DNA of 38,802 nt from Cereibacter johrii (GTDB lineage: Bacteria; Pseudomonadota; Alphaproteobacteria; Rhodobacterales; Rhodobacteraceae). Positions 9,979-18,936 of the stretch are shown in pieces. How positions within the stretch are numbered: the stretch's first letter is position 1; each line of letters begins with the position of its first letter. Location: the NCBI RefSeq assembly GCF_001720585.1, contig NZ_MABH01000147.1, positions 1 to 38,802 of the forward strand. Reading direction: 5' to 3'. The notes beneath the pieces are model-generated. The model was not told the origin of the DNA. It made no database searches and saw only the letters and a list, made by a program, of their open reading frames with translations. Position numbers and translations under genes: made by a program.

Positions 9979-10847
9979 TGTGCACGGTATGCGGCTGCGG
10001 CGGCAATGTGACCTTCGAGGCGGGGCATGGCCATGCCCATGGCGCGGACGGACATTCTCATCATGGGAGCTTCTCCCATGGCCACGCCGGGCATCGTCCG
10101 CACACGGCGCAGGGCGCGGGCCATGCGCATCACCATGGCCTCGGGCCTGCCGGGGTGAGCGTGCCGGGGATGAGCCAGGAGCGGCTGATCGAGGTCGAGA
10201 CCGACATCCTCGCCAAGAACAACATCTATGCCATGGCGAACCGGCACCGCCTGCGCGCGCTGGGGGTCCATGCCGTCAATCTCGTCTCCTCTCCCGGCTC
10301 GGGGAAGACGACGCTTCTGTGCAAAACCATTTCACTTCTCGCCGACGCACCGCTTGCCGTGATCGAGGGCGACCAGCAGACCTCCAATGACGCCGACCGG
10401 ATCCGGGCCACGGGCGCCCCGGCGGTGCAGATCAATACGGGCAAGGGCTGCCATCTCGACGCCCATATGGTGGGCCATGCGATGGAGGATCTTCCGCTGG
10501 TGGCGGGCGCGCATCTCTTCATCGAGAATGTGGGCAACCTCGTCTGTCCCGCCGCCTTCGATCTGGGCGAGGATGCCAAGGTGGCCATCCTGTCGGTGAC
10601 CGAGGGCGAGGACAAGCCGCTGAAATACCCCGACATGTTCACCGCCGCGCGGCTCGCGATCCTCAACAAGGTCGATCTTGCGCCCCATTGCGACGTCGAT
10701 CTCGATCTCTATGAGGCGAACCTGCGCCGGGTGAACCCGCTGATCGAGGTGCTGCGCGTCTCGGCGCGCACCGGCGAGGGGATGGAGAGCTGGGTGAAAT
10801 GGCTTTCCGCCCGCCGCACGGCCAAGATGCTCGGGGCGCGCGGCTGA
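9978..10847 (+). CDS. hypB: HypB, nickel-binding GTPase with His-rich region
   Basis: GTPase that drives nickel insertion; 289 residues. The N-terminus MCTVCGCG is the high-affinity nickel motif. Residues 17-53 form a histidine-rich stretch with 14 His, probably a nickel store as in other HypB/HypN proteins. The GTPase part has the P-loop SSPGSGKTT (104-112), [13 protein letters not shown], a metal-binding CH in KGCHLD, and NKVD. ATG 9978 gives the usual start; the in-frame GTG three bases upstream is less likely. The gene overlaps the hypA stop by one base and the hupR start by one base. Confidence 0.97.
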   Translation: MCTVCGCGGNVTFEAGHGHAHGADGHSHHGSFSHGHAGHRPHTAQGAGHAHHHGLGPAGVSVPGMSQERLIEVETDILAKNNIYAMANRHRLRALGVHAVNLVSSPGSGKTTLLCKTISLLADAPLAVIEGDQQTSNDADRIRATGAPAVQINTGKGCHLDAHMVGHAMEDLPLVAGAHLFIENVGNLVCPAAFDLGEDAKVAILSVTEGEDKPLKYPDMFTAARLAILNKVDLAPHCDVDLDLYEANLRRVNPLIEVLRVSARTGEGMESWVKWLSARRTAKMLGARG

Positions 10848-12322
10848 TGTCGCGGCCGCTGGTCCTCCTCGTCGACGACGAGCCGCATGCGCTGGCCGCG
10901 ATGCGGATGGCGCTCGAGGACGAGTTCGACATCGCCACCGCCGCCTCGGGCGAGGAGGCGCTGCGGATCCTCGAGGATCAGTGGGTGCAGGTCATCATCT
11001 CGGACCAGAGGATGCCCGGCATGACGGGCGTCCAGTTCCTCACGCAGGCACGCGAACGCTGGCCCGAGACGGTCCGGATCATCCTGACCGGCTATACAGA
11101 CGCCTCCGCGATGGTCGCCGCGATCAACGAGGCAGGCATCCACCAGTTCCTGACCAAGCCCTGGATCCCCGACCAGCTTGCGATGGCCGCGCGCAACGCC
11201 ACCCGCCTCTTCCATCTCGCGCGCGAGAACGAGCGGCTGGCGCTCGAGATGCGCTTTCTCAATTCGACCGTCGAGACGCGGCTCGAGAAGCGGCGGCGGG
11301 CGCTGCGCGAGGGCATGGGGTTCGAGAGCATCCTGCGCGCGCCCTCCTCGCCCATGAATGCGGTGGTGCAGGCCGCGCGCCAGTTCGCGAGCTTCGATCT
11401 GCCCGTGCTGCTGACGGGCGAGCCCGGCACGGGCAAGGCGCAGCTCGCGCGCGCGATGCATTACGGCTCGCTCCGCTCCGACCGGCCGTTTCACGAGTTC
11501 AACCTGCAGGGCGTGCCCGAGGAGCTGGCTGCGATCGAGCTGTTCGGCGCGAAGCGCGGGGTGGCCGCGGGCAATGCGAGCCGCGTGGGCCTCGTGCAGA
11601 AGGCCGACCGCGGAACGCTCCATCTGGGGGCCATCGACACGGCTTCTCCCGCGCTCCAGATGGCGCTGATGCGGATGCTGGGCACCGGCAGCTTCAGCCC
11701 GGTGGGTGGGCAGGAGACCCTGACCACGAACCTCCGGCTGATCGTCTCGTCGCACCGCGACCTGCGCAGGCTGGGGGCCGAGGGGCAGTTCCGGGCCGAT
11801 CTCTATTACGCGCTCTCGGCGGGCGAGATCGCGGTGCCGCCGCTGCGCGCCCGGCGCGGGGACGTGGCGCTGCTGGCGCAGGTGATGCTCGCCGATCTCG
11901 CGGCGACCCACGGCAAGCCGGTCCACGAGATCGAGCCCCCGGCGCTCGAATTCCTCGAGAATTACGACTGGCCGGGCAACCTGCGCGAGCTTGCGAACGA
12001 GATCACGCGGATGCTGGTCTTCACGCAGGGCAAGGTGCTGACCGCCGACCTGATTTCGCGCCCGATCCTGCAGGCCTCCCCCTCCGAGAGCGGCGCGGAC
12101 CGCTCGGCCGAAGCGGTGCTGACCGCCGACGGCACGCTCAAGGACCGGGTCGAGCTGATCGAGATGCGCATCCTGCGCGAGACGCTGACCCGGCACCGCT
12201 GGAACAAGAGCCGCGCCGCGGCCGAGCTGGGGCTGAGCCGCGTGGGGCTCCGCGCCAAGCTCGACCGCTACGGGATCGCCGATCCCGCCGGGCGGCTGGC
12301 CGCCGAAGAGGAGGAAGACTGA
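10847..12322 (+). CDS. hupR: HupR, NtrC-family regulator of hydrogenase genes with degenerate AAA+ domain
   Basis: Response regulator of 491 residues. The receiver domain (1-120) has D10, D11, phosphoacceptor D53 (SDQRMPG) and K104. The central AAA+ domain (about 160-395) keeps Walker A (GEPGTGKA, 191-198) but reads GVAAGN where sigma-54 activators have GAFTGA (238-243). The Walker B Asp-Glu is replaced by Gly-Ala (GTLHLGAID, 256-264). A FIS-type HTH sits at about 440-476. In R. capsulatus, HupR activates hupSL with sigma-70 RNA polymerase when unphosphorylated, and the kinase HupT switches it off. The lost motifs fit that behaviour. Start ATG 10847 overlaps the hypB stop; the placement between hypB and hypC matches R. 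capsulatus. Confidence 0.95.
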   Translation: MSRPLVLLVDDEPHALAAMRMALEDEFDIATAASGEEALRILEDQWVQVIISDQRMPGMTGVQFLTQARERWPETVRIILTGYTDASAMVAAINEAGIHQFLTKPWIPDQLAMAARNATRLFHLARENERLALEMRFLNSTVETRLEKRRRALREGMGFESILRAPSSPMNAVVQAARQFASFDLPVLLTGEPGTGKAQLARAMHYGSLRSDRPFHEFNLQGVPEELAAIELFGAKRGVAAGNASRVGLVQKADRGTLHLGAIDTASPALQMALMRMLGTGSFSPVGGQETLTTNLRLIVSSHRDLRRLGAEGQFRADLYYALSAGEIAVPPLRARRGDVALLAQVMLADLAATHGKPVHEIEPPALEFLENYDWPGNLRELANEITRMLVFTQGKVLTADLISRPILQASPSESGADRSAEAVLTADGTLKDRVELIEMRILRETLTRHRWNKSRAAAELGLSRVGLRAKLDRYGIADPAGRLAAEEEED

Positions 12323-12323
12323 C

Positions 12324-12614
12324 ATGTGCCTCGGCATTCCCGGCCGCATCGCGGCCATCACCGATCCCACGCGCCTGATGGCGCTGGCCGAGGTCTCCGG
12401 TGTGCGGCGCGAGGTGAATCTGGCCTGCGTCGCCGACGGGCCGCTCGAGGGTCTGGTGGGCCGCTGGGCGCTGATCCATGTGGGCTTCGCCATGAGCCTC
12501 ATCGACGAGGAGGAGGCGGCGCGCACGCTCGAGGCGCTGCGCGAGCTGGGCGAGGCGGAGGAGGCGCTGGAAGCGATGGCGGCCGGAGACAGGGCGCTGG
12601 AGGGGATGGCATGA
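12324..12614 (+). CDS. hypC: HypC, hydrogenase iron-centre chaperone
   Basis: A 96-residue HypC with MCLGIPGRI at the start. Cys2 binds the Fe(CN)2CO precursor together with HypD and escorts it to HupL. The C-terminal third is rich in Glu and Ala and probably helical. It starts one base after the hupR stop and overlaps hypD by four bases. Confidence 0.96.
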   Translation: MCLGIPGRIAAITDPTRLMALAEVSGVRREVNLACVADGPLEGLVGRWALIHVGFAMSLIDEEEAARTLEALRELGEAEEALEAMAAGDRALEGMA

Positions 12615-13750
12615 AATACGCGTCCGAATTCCGCGACCCCGCCCTCGCGCGGAGCCTCCTGGCGGCCATCGCCGCGCGCGCCGACGAGATCGGCGCCACC
12701 CGCGCCCGTCCGCTGCACATCATGGAGATCTGCGGCGGCCACACCCACGCGATCTTCCGCTACGGGCTCGACCGGCTGGTGCATGAGGGGATCGAATTCA
12801 TCCACGGCCCCGGCTGCCCGGTCTGCGTCCTGCCGATGAGCCGGGTGGACGAATGCATCGCCATCGCCGAGCGGCCCGAGGTGATCTTCACCACCTTCGG
12901 CGATGCGATGCGCGTGCCGGGGGCGCGCGGCTCGCTCCTGCAGGCCAAGGCGCGCGGCGCGGACATCCGCATGGTCTATTCGCCGCTCGACGCGCTCGAG
13001 ATCGCGCGGCGCAATCCCGCGCGCGAGGTGGTCTTCTTCGGCCTGGGCTTCGAGACGACGACGCCCTCGACCGCCCTCTCGATCCAGCAGGCGGCGCGGG
13101 AGGAGCTCCTCAACTTCAGCGTCTTCTGCAACCACATCACCGTCCCCGAGCCGATCCGGGCGCTGCTCGACGATCCCGACATGCGGCTCGACGGGTTCAT
13201 CGGGCCCGGCCATGTCTCGATGGTGATCGGCATCCATGCCTATGATTTCGTGGCCCGCGATTACCGCAAGCCCCTCGTCGTGGCGGGCTTCGAGCCCACG
13301 GACCTCCTCCAGTCGGTGCTCATGGTGCTGGACCAGATCGCCGAGGGCCGCTCGGAGATCGAGAACCAGTATGCCCGCGTCGTGCCCGAGCACGGCAATC
13401 CGGTCAGTCTCGCGGCCATCGCCGATGTCTACGAGCGGCGTCCGAGCTTCGAATGGCGGGGCCTCGGCGAGATCGACGCCTCGGGCCTGCGCATCCGCGA
13501 GCCCTTTGCAGCCTTCGATGCCGAACGGAAGTTCGGGATCGGCTACGGCGCTGCCGCCGCGCCCCGGCCGGAGCCCGAGGGATGCGCCTGCGGTGCGGTG
13601 ATGACCGGCCGGATCAAGCCCCCCGCCTGCCCGCAGTTCGGCCGCGGCTGCACGCCCGAGATGCCGCTCGGCGCGCTGATGGTGAGTTCGGAAGGCGCCT
13701 GCGCGGCCTACTGGCAATATGCCGGCGCACGCGGCCTCGCGGCGGAATAG
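12611..13750 (+). CDS. hypD: HypD, Fe-S protein assembling the Fe(CN)2CO unit
   Basis: A 379-residue HypD. It carries a [4Fe-4S] cluster and redox thiols and builds the iron-diatomic group with HypC and HypE. Visible motifs are ICGGHTHAI (C41), GPGCPVC (C69 and C72), FFGLGFETTTP, and GPGHVSMVIG. The C-terminal cysteine set is CACG...PPACPQFGRGCTPE...GAC. The length is normal. ATG 12611 lies in a four-base overlap with hypC, so the two partners are translationally coupled. Confidence 0.97.
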   Translation: MKYASEFRDPALARSLLAAIAARADEIGATRARPLHIMEICGGHTHAIFRYGLDRLVHEGIEFIHGPGCPVCVLPMSRVDECIAIAERPEVIFTTFGDAMRVPGARGSLLQAKARGADIRMVYSPLDALEIARRNPAREVVFFGLGFETTTPSTALSIQQAAREELLNFSVFCNHITVPEPIRALLDDPDMRLDGFIGPGHVSMVIGIHAYDFVARDYRKPLVVAGFEPTDLLQSVLMVLDQIAEGRSEIENQYARVVPEHGNPVSLAAIADVYERRPSFEWRGLGEIDASGLRIREPFAAFDAERKFGIGYGAAAAPRPEPEGCACGAVMTGRIKPPACPQFGRGCTPEMPLGALMVSSEGACAAYWQYAGARGLAAE

Positions 13751-13801
13751 GCCCGCGGATCGTCAGGACAGGCCCGGCACGGGCGGAACGGAAGGAACAG
13801 G

Positions 13802-14824
13802 ATGGCGCTCAGGGACAGCCATGTGACGCTCGCCCACGGCGGCGGCGGAAAAGCCATGCGCGATCTGATCGAGGAGGTCTTCACGCGCCTCTTCCAGCCG
13901 CCGGGGATGGAGGATCAGGCGCGGCTCGCCTCGGCGGCCCTGGCCGAGCCGGGCGCGCGGCTCGCGCTCACCACCGACAGTTTCGTCGTGACCCCGCTCG
14001 AATTTCCCGGCGGCGACATCGGCAAGCTCGCCATCTGTGGCACGGTCAATGATCTCGCCGTGGGCGGCGCAGAGCCGCTCTGGCTCTCGGCCGCCTTCAT
14101 CATCGAGGAGGGCACCGAGATCGCGCTGCTGCGCCGGATCGTGGCCACCATGGCGGCCGAGGCGCGGGCGGCCGGCGTGCGGATCGTGACGGGCGACACG
14201 AAGGTGGTGGAACGCGGCGCGGCCGACGGGCTCTTCATCACCACGACCGGCGTGGGCGTGATCCCGCCCGGGCGCGAGCTTTCGGCCGCGGCGATCCGGC
14301 CGGGCGACCGGCTGCTCGTGAACGGAGGCCTCGGCGATCACGGCGCCACCATCCTTGCCGCGCGCGGGGATCTGGCGCTTTCGACCGATCTCCAGTCGGA
14401 TTGCGCCGCGCTCGGGCATCTGATGGCTGCCGTGCTCAGGGCCGCGCCGGGCGCCCGGGCCGCGCGGGATGCGACACGCGGCGGGGTCGCGGCGGTGCTG
14501 AACGAGATGGCCGAGGCCTCGGGCGTGGGGCTCGTCATCGAGGAGGAGGCGCTGCCGCTGCGGGCCGAGGTTGTCGGGCTCTGCGAGATCCTCGGCCTCG
14601 ATCCGCTCTATCTGGCCAATGAGGGGCGGCTCGTGGTCGTCGTGCCGGAAGCGGAGGCCGAGGCGGCCCTCGAGGCCATGCGTGCCTGCCCCGAGGGCGC
14701 GGGCGCGGTGGCCATCGGGCGCGCGGTCGCGGACCATCCGGGGCAGGTGCGCATGACGACCCGCTTCGGCGGCAGCCGGATCGTCGACATGCTGGTGGGC
14801 GAACAACTGCCCCGCATTTGCTGA
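13802..14824 (+). CDS. hypE: HypE, thiocyanate-forming dehydratase for CN ligands
   Basis: A 340-residue HypE of the PurM/AIR-synthase-like fold. It dehydrates the carbamoyl group placed by HypF on its last cysteine to a thiocyanate. The protein ends exactly in PRIC, with Cys340 as the acceptor. N-terminal HGGGGKAM and the blocks GTVNDLAVGGAEP, TGDTKVVERG and DATRGG match the ATP-binding family. The start is ATG 13802, 51 bases after hypD, with GGAAGGA upstream. It is the last gene of the hyp set and is followed by a hairpin. Confidence 0.97.
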   Translation: MALRDSHVTLAHGGGGKAMRDLIEEVFTRLFQPPGMEDQARLASAALAEPGARLALTTDSFVVTPLEFPGGDIGKLAICGTVNDLAVGGAEPLWLSAAFIIEEGTEIALLRRIVATMAAEARAAGVRIVTGDTKVVERGAADGLFITTTGVGVIPPGRELSAAAIRPGDRLLVNGGLGDHGATILAARGDLALSTDLQSDCAALGHLMAAVLRAAPGARAARDATRGGVAAVLNEMAEASGVGLVIEEEALPLRAEVVGLCEILGLDPLYLANEGRLVVVVPEAEAEAALEAMRACPEGAGAVAIGRAVADHPGQVRMTTRFGGSRIVDMLVGEQLPRIC

Positions 14825-14848
14825 GGCGGCGGCTTGACCGGCCGCCTC
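14823..14848 (+). terminator. Hairpin after hypE
   Basis: The 8-bp stem GAGGCGGC/GCCGCCTC begins within the hypE stop region and has a 10-base loop region. No T-run follows, so it may be a weak terminator or an mRNA 3' end structure. It fits as the end of the hup/hyp unit before the rhodanese gene. Confidence 0.4.
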
Positions 14849-14891
14849 CCGCCTGTCACATCATGGTTGCTGCATATGTGCGGAGATCACG

Positions 14892-15287
14892 ATGAAACGT
14901 CTGCTGATGCTTCTGGCCGCCGCCCTGCCGATGGCTTCCGGCACCCGGGCGGGCGATCTGGTCTCGGCCGCGCCCTCGGCGCCGGAGCTCCTCGCGGGGG
15001 AGGCGCTGGTCGTCGACATCCGCGAGCCTTCGGAATGGCGCGAGACCGGCGTTCTGCCGACGGCGGTGCTGCTAACCTACCGGGATGCCGCGGGATTTCT
15101 CGCCCGCATCGAACCGCAGCTGAAGCCCGGCCAGCCGATCGCGCTCCTCTGCCGCTCCGGCCGGCGGTCGGCCGCCGCGGCCGCAGCCATCGCGGCCCGG
15201 ACCGACCATCCGGTGATCGACGTGGCGGGCGGACTGGGGCGCCTTGTCCGCGAAGGCTACAAGCCCTCCCCCTGCCCCGCCTGCTGA
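14892..15287 (+). CDS. Exported rhodanese-like protein with C-terminal CxxC
   Basis: A 131-residue single-domain rhodanese. Residues 1-20 look like a signal peptide (MKRLLMLLAAALPMASGTRA), so it probably acts in the periplasm. The rhodanese domain has VDIREPSEWRETG (about 41-53) and the active-site loop CRSGRRS with C87, the persulfide-forming cysteine. It ends in CPAC (C128 and C131), an extra thiol pair that could give a disulfide or a second sulfur carrier. Rhodaneses move sulfane sulfur; the substrate here is unknown. It lies between hypE and the response regulator on the same strand. ATG 14892 has a weak GGAGA upstream. Confidence 0.82.
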   Translation: MKRLLMLLAAALPMASGTRAGDLVSAAPSAPELLAGEALVVDIREPSEWRETGVLPTAVLLTYRDAAGFLARIEPQLKPGQPIALLCRSGRRSAAAAAAIAARTDHPVIDVAGGLGRLVREGYKPSPCPAC

Positions 15288-15339
15288 CACGGCCATCAGG
15301 GCGGGCCCGCCCGGGCCGCCCCATCTCCGGAAGCCCGCC

Positions 15340-15915
15340 ATGGATCAGGACCTGTCCCGCCCCCCGCTTTCGGTGCTTGTCGCCGACGATCAGCCGCTCG
15401 TGCGCGAGCTGATCCTGGGCCTTCTTGCGCGCGAGCCGGATCTGGCGCCGGAGGGGGTGGCGGACCTGCCCGAGGCGCTGGCGCGGATCGCCGCGCACGG
15501 TCCTTTCGACGTCGTCCTGCTCGATCTCGTCATGCCGGGGATGAACGGGCTCGAGGGGCTAGAGCGGGCGATGGCGGCCAACGGCGGCCGGCCGGTCCTG
15601 CTCATGTCCGGCAACCTGCCCGAGGAGATGCTCGCCGAGGCGCAGCGTCTGGGCGTGGCGGGCGTGCTGCCGAAGACCCGGTTCGCAACCATTGCCGAGA
15701 CCGTCCGCGAAGCGGGCCGAAGGGACCGCCTTCCCCTCGCCGAGGCCGAACGGCAGCTTCTGCAGATGCTGGTCGCGGGCGAGGCCACCGAAGAGCTTGC
15801 AGCCCGCCTGGGGAAAGAGACCTTCGAGACGGTCCTCGCGGCGCTGTTCGCGCGTCTGGAAGTGTCCAGCCGGGCACAGGCGGTGCTCGCCGCCCGTCGC
15901 CGCGGCCTCGTCTGA
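15340..15915 (+). CDS. NarL/LuxR-type response regulator
   Basis: A 191-residue two-domain response regulator. The receiver (about 11-125) has D16 and D17, phosphoacceptor D62 (VVLLDLVMPGMNG) and K112. Residues about 132-191 resemble a LuxR-type HTH (AEAERQLLQMLVAGEATEELAARLG, ending in EVSSRAQAVLAARR). The recognition region KETFETVLAALF departs from the usual form, so DNA binding is likely but not certain. ATG 15340 is the first start giving a normal receiver; a longer version from 15244 would add a Pro/Ala-rich stretch. It probably pairs with the hybrid kinase 213 bases downstream. The target genes are unknown. Confidence 0.82.
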   Translation: MDQDLSRPPLSVLVADDQPLVRELILGLLAREPDLAPEGVADLPEALARIAAHGPFDVVLLDLVMPGMNGLEGLERAMAANGGRPVLLMSGNLPEEMLAEAQRLGVAGVLPKTRFATIAETVREAGRRDRLPLAEAERQLLQMLVAGEATEELAARLGKETFETVLAALFARLEVSSRAQAVLAARRRGLV

Positions 15916-16128
15916 GACCTCCTGCCGCCTGTATCGCCTTGCGAAAGGACGGGCGCGGTTCCGAAAGGCCGGGCATCGTCGCTGGCCCGTCCGGGTTAAG
16001 GTTTCGGGAAAGGATCCGGGGCAGGATGCTGGGGTGACTCGCGCCTGCGGCGCGGGTCGTTCCCGTGAAGGAGACCTGCAGGTGACGCGTGCCGTTCCGA
16101 CCCGACCCGGCCCCCCACGGGTGCAGCC
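15916..16128 (+). promoter_or_regulatory. Intergenic region before the hybrid kinase, with a stem-loop
   Basis: The 213 bases between the response regulator and the kinase hold no supported gene. A stem-loop lies at 16036-16058: GACTCGCGCC pairs with GGCGCGGGTC over a 3-base loop, 10 pairs including one G-T wobble. No U-tract follows, so it may be a 5' leader element or a pause site and not a terminator. GTGAAGGAGA at about 16065-16074 resembles a ribosome site but is too far from the kinase ATG. No convincing promoter was seen. Confidence 0.35.
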
Positions 16129-18924
16129 ATGATGCCTGCCTGGGCCTCGCGTCTCGGCGCGTCGCGCGGTCAGGAGCGCGCGCTTGAGGAGGAGCGGAGC
16201 CGGACGCAGGCGGCGCTTCAGGTCATGCCGCACATGCTGCTCGAGCTGGACGCCGAGGAACGGCTCCTGCGGGGCCATCCGGGCTGGCTCGACCATCTGC
16301 CTCTGCTCGGGCCCATGGAGCAGGGTCAAGGGCTGCAGGATTTCCTCCCCGCCGACCTCGCGACGGAGGTGCGCCGCGCGCTGGCTGAGGTCGAGACGAC
16401 CGGCGCCCCCGTCAGCCGCGACTGGCAGTTGCGGCACGCGGGCACCCGCGTCTGGCTTGCGATCTCTGCCGCGCGCCTGCCCCCGCTTGGCCAGGACGGG
16501 CGGCCCGGCCATGCGGTCATGATCTGCGACACGACCGAGCTGCACGCTCAGCGAAAGCAGGCGGACAGGCTGGGCAAGTTCGCCCAGCTCACCACGAACC
16601 TCGTGATCGTCACCGATCCCGACCAGCGCATCGAATGGGTGAATGCCGCCTTCGAGCAGCAGACCGGTCATCCGGGCCAGTCGGTGCGCGGCCAGCCCCT
16701 CTGCGCTGTCCTGCAAGGCACACCCGCGCCGGACGGATGCGGCGATCGCCTGAGCGCGATGCTGGCCGAGGGTCAGCCGGCACGCGCCGAGGTCGAGGCC
16801 ACCGCCGCCTGCGGGCGCAGCTTCTGGCTCGACGTCTCGATCCAGCCGCTCCTCGACGACGAGGGCACGCTCGATGGCTACATGGCCGTGGCCAGCGACA
16901 TCACCGCCCACAAGCGGCAGGAGGAGCAGCTGGCCGCCCTGGCGGCCGAGGCGCGCGCCGCCCGGGCGCGGATCGCGGCCGCCGTCGACGTCCTGCCGGA
17001 CGGGTTCGCCTATTTCGACGCAGAGGACCGGCTCGTCGTCTTCAACCCGCAATATCGCGATTGCTACCCCAGCGCCGCGCAGGTCATCGTGCCGGGCGCG
17101 ACGTTCGAGCAGATCCTCCGTCAGGCGGTGCAGGCCGGCGACATCCTCGAGGCGCGCGGCCGCGAGGAAGACTGGCTGGCCCAGCGTCTCGCCGCCCATC
17201 ACCACGGCAACAACCAGCTGGAGCAACAGCTGGCCGACGGGCGCTGGCTGCGCGTGATCGAGCGGCAGACCCCCGACGGCGGTCGCGTGGGTCTGCGGGT
17301 CGATGTGACGGCGCTGAAACTGGCTGAACAGCGGACGCGCATCGACTTCTCGGCGACGATGGACGCGTCGCAGGACGGGATCGCCTTCACCGATCCCGAA
17401 GGGCGCTACATCTACATGAACCCCGCCCACCGCCAGATGTTCGGCATCGCCACCGAGGACGAGATCCTCGGCCGGTCCTGGCGCGACCTCTATGCCGGCG
17501 ACGTGGCCGACCATATCGCCACCGCGGCCCTGCCCGCGCTCCTGAGCACCGGGGGATGGCGCGGCGAGCTGATCGGCCGGCGCCGCGACGGCAGCGACCT
17601 GCCGCAGGAAGTGTCGCTGACGCTCAAGGCGGATGGGGGGATCATCTGCATCTCGCGCGACATTTCCAAGCGGCTGCGCGAGCAGCAGGAACGGACGCGC
17701 CTGCGCGAGGAGCTGCAGATGGCGCAGCGGCGCGAGGTGATCGGGCAGCTGGCCTCCGGCCTCGCGCACGATCTGAACAACCTGCTCGCGGCCATCGGCG
17801 GCTCGGCGCTGCTGATCCGCGAGCTGCAGCCCGGCGCGGCCGAGGTCCATGCGCAGCGCATCCTGGCCGCGACCGAGCAGGCCGGGGCGCTCGTCCGCCG
17901 CTTTCTCACCCTCGGCAAGCGACAGAGCAACCGTTCGCGCATCGACCTGCTTCCCCTTCTGCGGGAGGCGGCCGATCTGGTGCAGGCGGGCCTGCGCAAC
18001 CGCACGCGGCTCACGCTCGCGCTGCCTGACGCGCCGGTCTGGATCGAGGCGGATCCGACCGACATCCTGCAGGTGGTGCTGAACCTCGTCATCAATGCGC
18101 GCGACGCGATCTCGACAGCGCCCCCGCGCGAGGGCGGCCACGAGATCAGCGTGACGCTCGCGCCGGCCGGGCCCGCGCAACTCGCGCAGCCCTATGCGGT
18201 GGGGGCGCCCTGCGCCGACCGGCGCTATGTCTCGATGACGGTCAGCGACAGCGGCCCCGGGATCGAGCCTTCGATGCAGGCCAAGGTGTTCCAGCCCTAT
18301 TTCTCGACCAAGGGCGCCGCGGGCACCGGGCTCGGGCTCGCCATCGTGACGGGCGTGCTCACCGCCAACCAAGGGGCCATCGCGCTGCAGAGCGTGCCCG
18401 GAGAAGGCACGCGCTTCACCGTGCTCTGGCCCGTCGAGCCGCCGGACGCGGCTGCACCCCCTGACGAGCCCGCGCCGCATTTCGCCCTGCCCGCTGCAGC
18501 GGAGCCTGCCCCCTCCGTGCCGGAGGCCCGGCCTGCCGGTCACCTCGCCGGGCGCACCATCCTCGTCGCGGACGACAATGCCGACGTGCTGCGCGTGCTG
18601 GTGGCCTTTCTCGAGGGCGCGGGCGCCGAGGTCGTGCCCTGTTCGGATCCGCGCGACGCGCTGGCGGCGCTGCGCGACGATCCGCAGATCTGGGACCTGC
18701 TGGTGACAGACTACGACATGCCGCAGATTTCGGGGGCCGACCTCTGCCGCGCCGCCAACGACCTCGCGCCGGATCTTCCGGTGCTGCTCATCACCGCCCT
18801 GCCCGACTGGCGGAGCCGGATGAGCGCCCCGGCGCCCCGCTTCACCGCCGAGCTGGGCAAGCCCCTCGCCCGCGCAACGCTGCTCGACGCGGCCGAGCGC
18901 GCGATCGGCGTGAAGGGGGGCTAG
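16129..18924 (+). CDS. PAS-rich hybrid histidine kinase
   Basis: Large cytoplasmic-looking sensor of 931 residues with no clear transmembrane segment. Four PAS-like domains run in order: about 30-140, 150-262 (TNLVIVTDPDQRIEWVNAAF), 282-395 (DGFAYFDAEDRLVVFNP) and 405-513 (SQDGIAFTDPEGRYIYMNP). The kinase core follows, with the phosphoacceptor H547 in GLAHDLNN and the ATPase blocks LNLVINARDA, DSGPGI and GTGLGLAIV. After a Pro/Ala-rich linker, a receiver domain occupies about 808-930, with D815/D816, D861 (VTDYDMP) and K911. The signal is unknown; PAS domains could bind heme, flavin or small ligands. It probably exchanges phosphate with the response regulator just upstream. It converges on the RTX gene with a 12-base gap. 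Confidence 0.88.
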   Translation: MMPAWASRLGASRGQERALEEERSRTQAALQVMPHMLLELDAEERLLRGHPGWLDHLPLLGPMEQGQGLQDFLPADLATEVRRALAEVETTGAPVSRDWQLRHAGTRVWLAISAARLPPLGQDGRPGHAVMICDTTELHAQRKQADRLGKFAQLTTNLVIVTDPDQRIEWVNAAFEQQTGHPGQSVRGQPLCAVLQGTPAPDGCGDRLSAMLAEGQPARAEVEATAACGRSFWLDVSIQPLLDDEGTLDGYMAVASDITAHKRQEEQLAALAAEARAARARIAAAVDVLPDGFAYFDAEDRLVVFNPQYRDCYPSAAQVIVPGATFEQILRQAVQAGDILEARGREEDWLAQRLAAHHHGNNQLEQQLADGRWLRVIERQTPDGGRVGLRVDVTALKLAEQRTRIDFSATMDASQDGIAFTDPEGRYIYMNPAHRQMFGIATEDEILGRSWRDLYAGDVADHIATAALPALLSTGGWRGELIGRRRDGSDLPQEVSLTLKADGGIICISRDISKRLREQQERTRLREELQMAQRREVIGQLASGLAHDLNNLLAAIGGSALLIRELQPGAAEVHAQRILAATEQAGALVRRFLTLGKRQSNRSRIDLLPLLREAADLVQAGLRNRTRLTLALPDAPVWIEADPTDILQVVLNLVINARDAISTAPPREGGHEISVTLAPAGPAQLAQPYAVGAPCADRRYVSMTVSDSGPGIEPSMQAKVFQPYFSTKGAAGTGLGLAIVTGVLTANQGAIALQSVPGEGTRFTVLWPVEPPDAAAPPDEPAPHFALPAAAEPAPSVPEARPAGHLAGRTILVADDNADVLRVLVAFLEGAGAEVVPCSDPRDALAALRDDPQIWDLLVTDYDMPQISGADLCRAANDLAPDLPVLLITALPDWRSRMSAPAPRFTAELGKPLARATLLDAAERAIGVKGG

Positions 18925-18936
18925 CGCCGAAAGGGA

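Noticed and set aside
10709-13717. Long - strand open frame opposite hupR, hypC and hypD
   Set aside because: Same reason: a shadow frame of codon-biased genes; the translation is Arg/Asp/His-rich with no domain.
15299-15312. Perfect 14-base GC palindrome before the response regulator
   Set aside because: It has no loop, is composed only of G and C, and such palindromes are expected by chance in this base composition.
15559-18543. Long - strand open frame opposite the response regulator and hybrid kinase
   Set aside because: Shadow of the kinase gene; no recognisable domain, and the + strand proteins have clear catalytic motifs.
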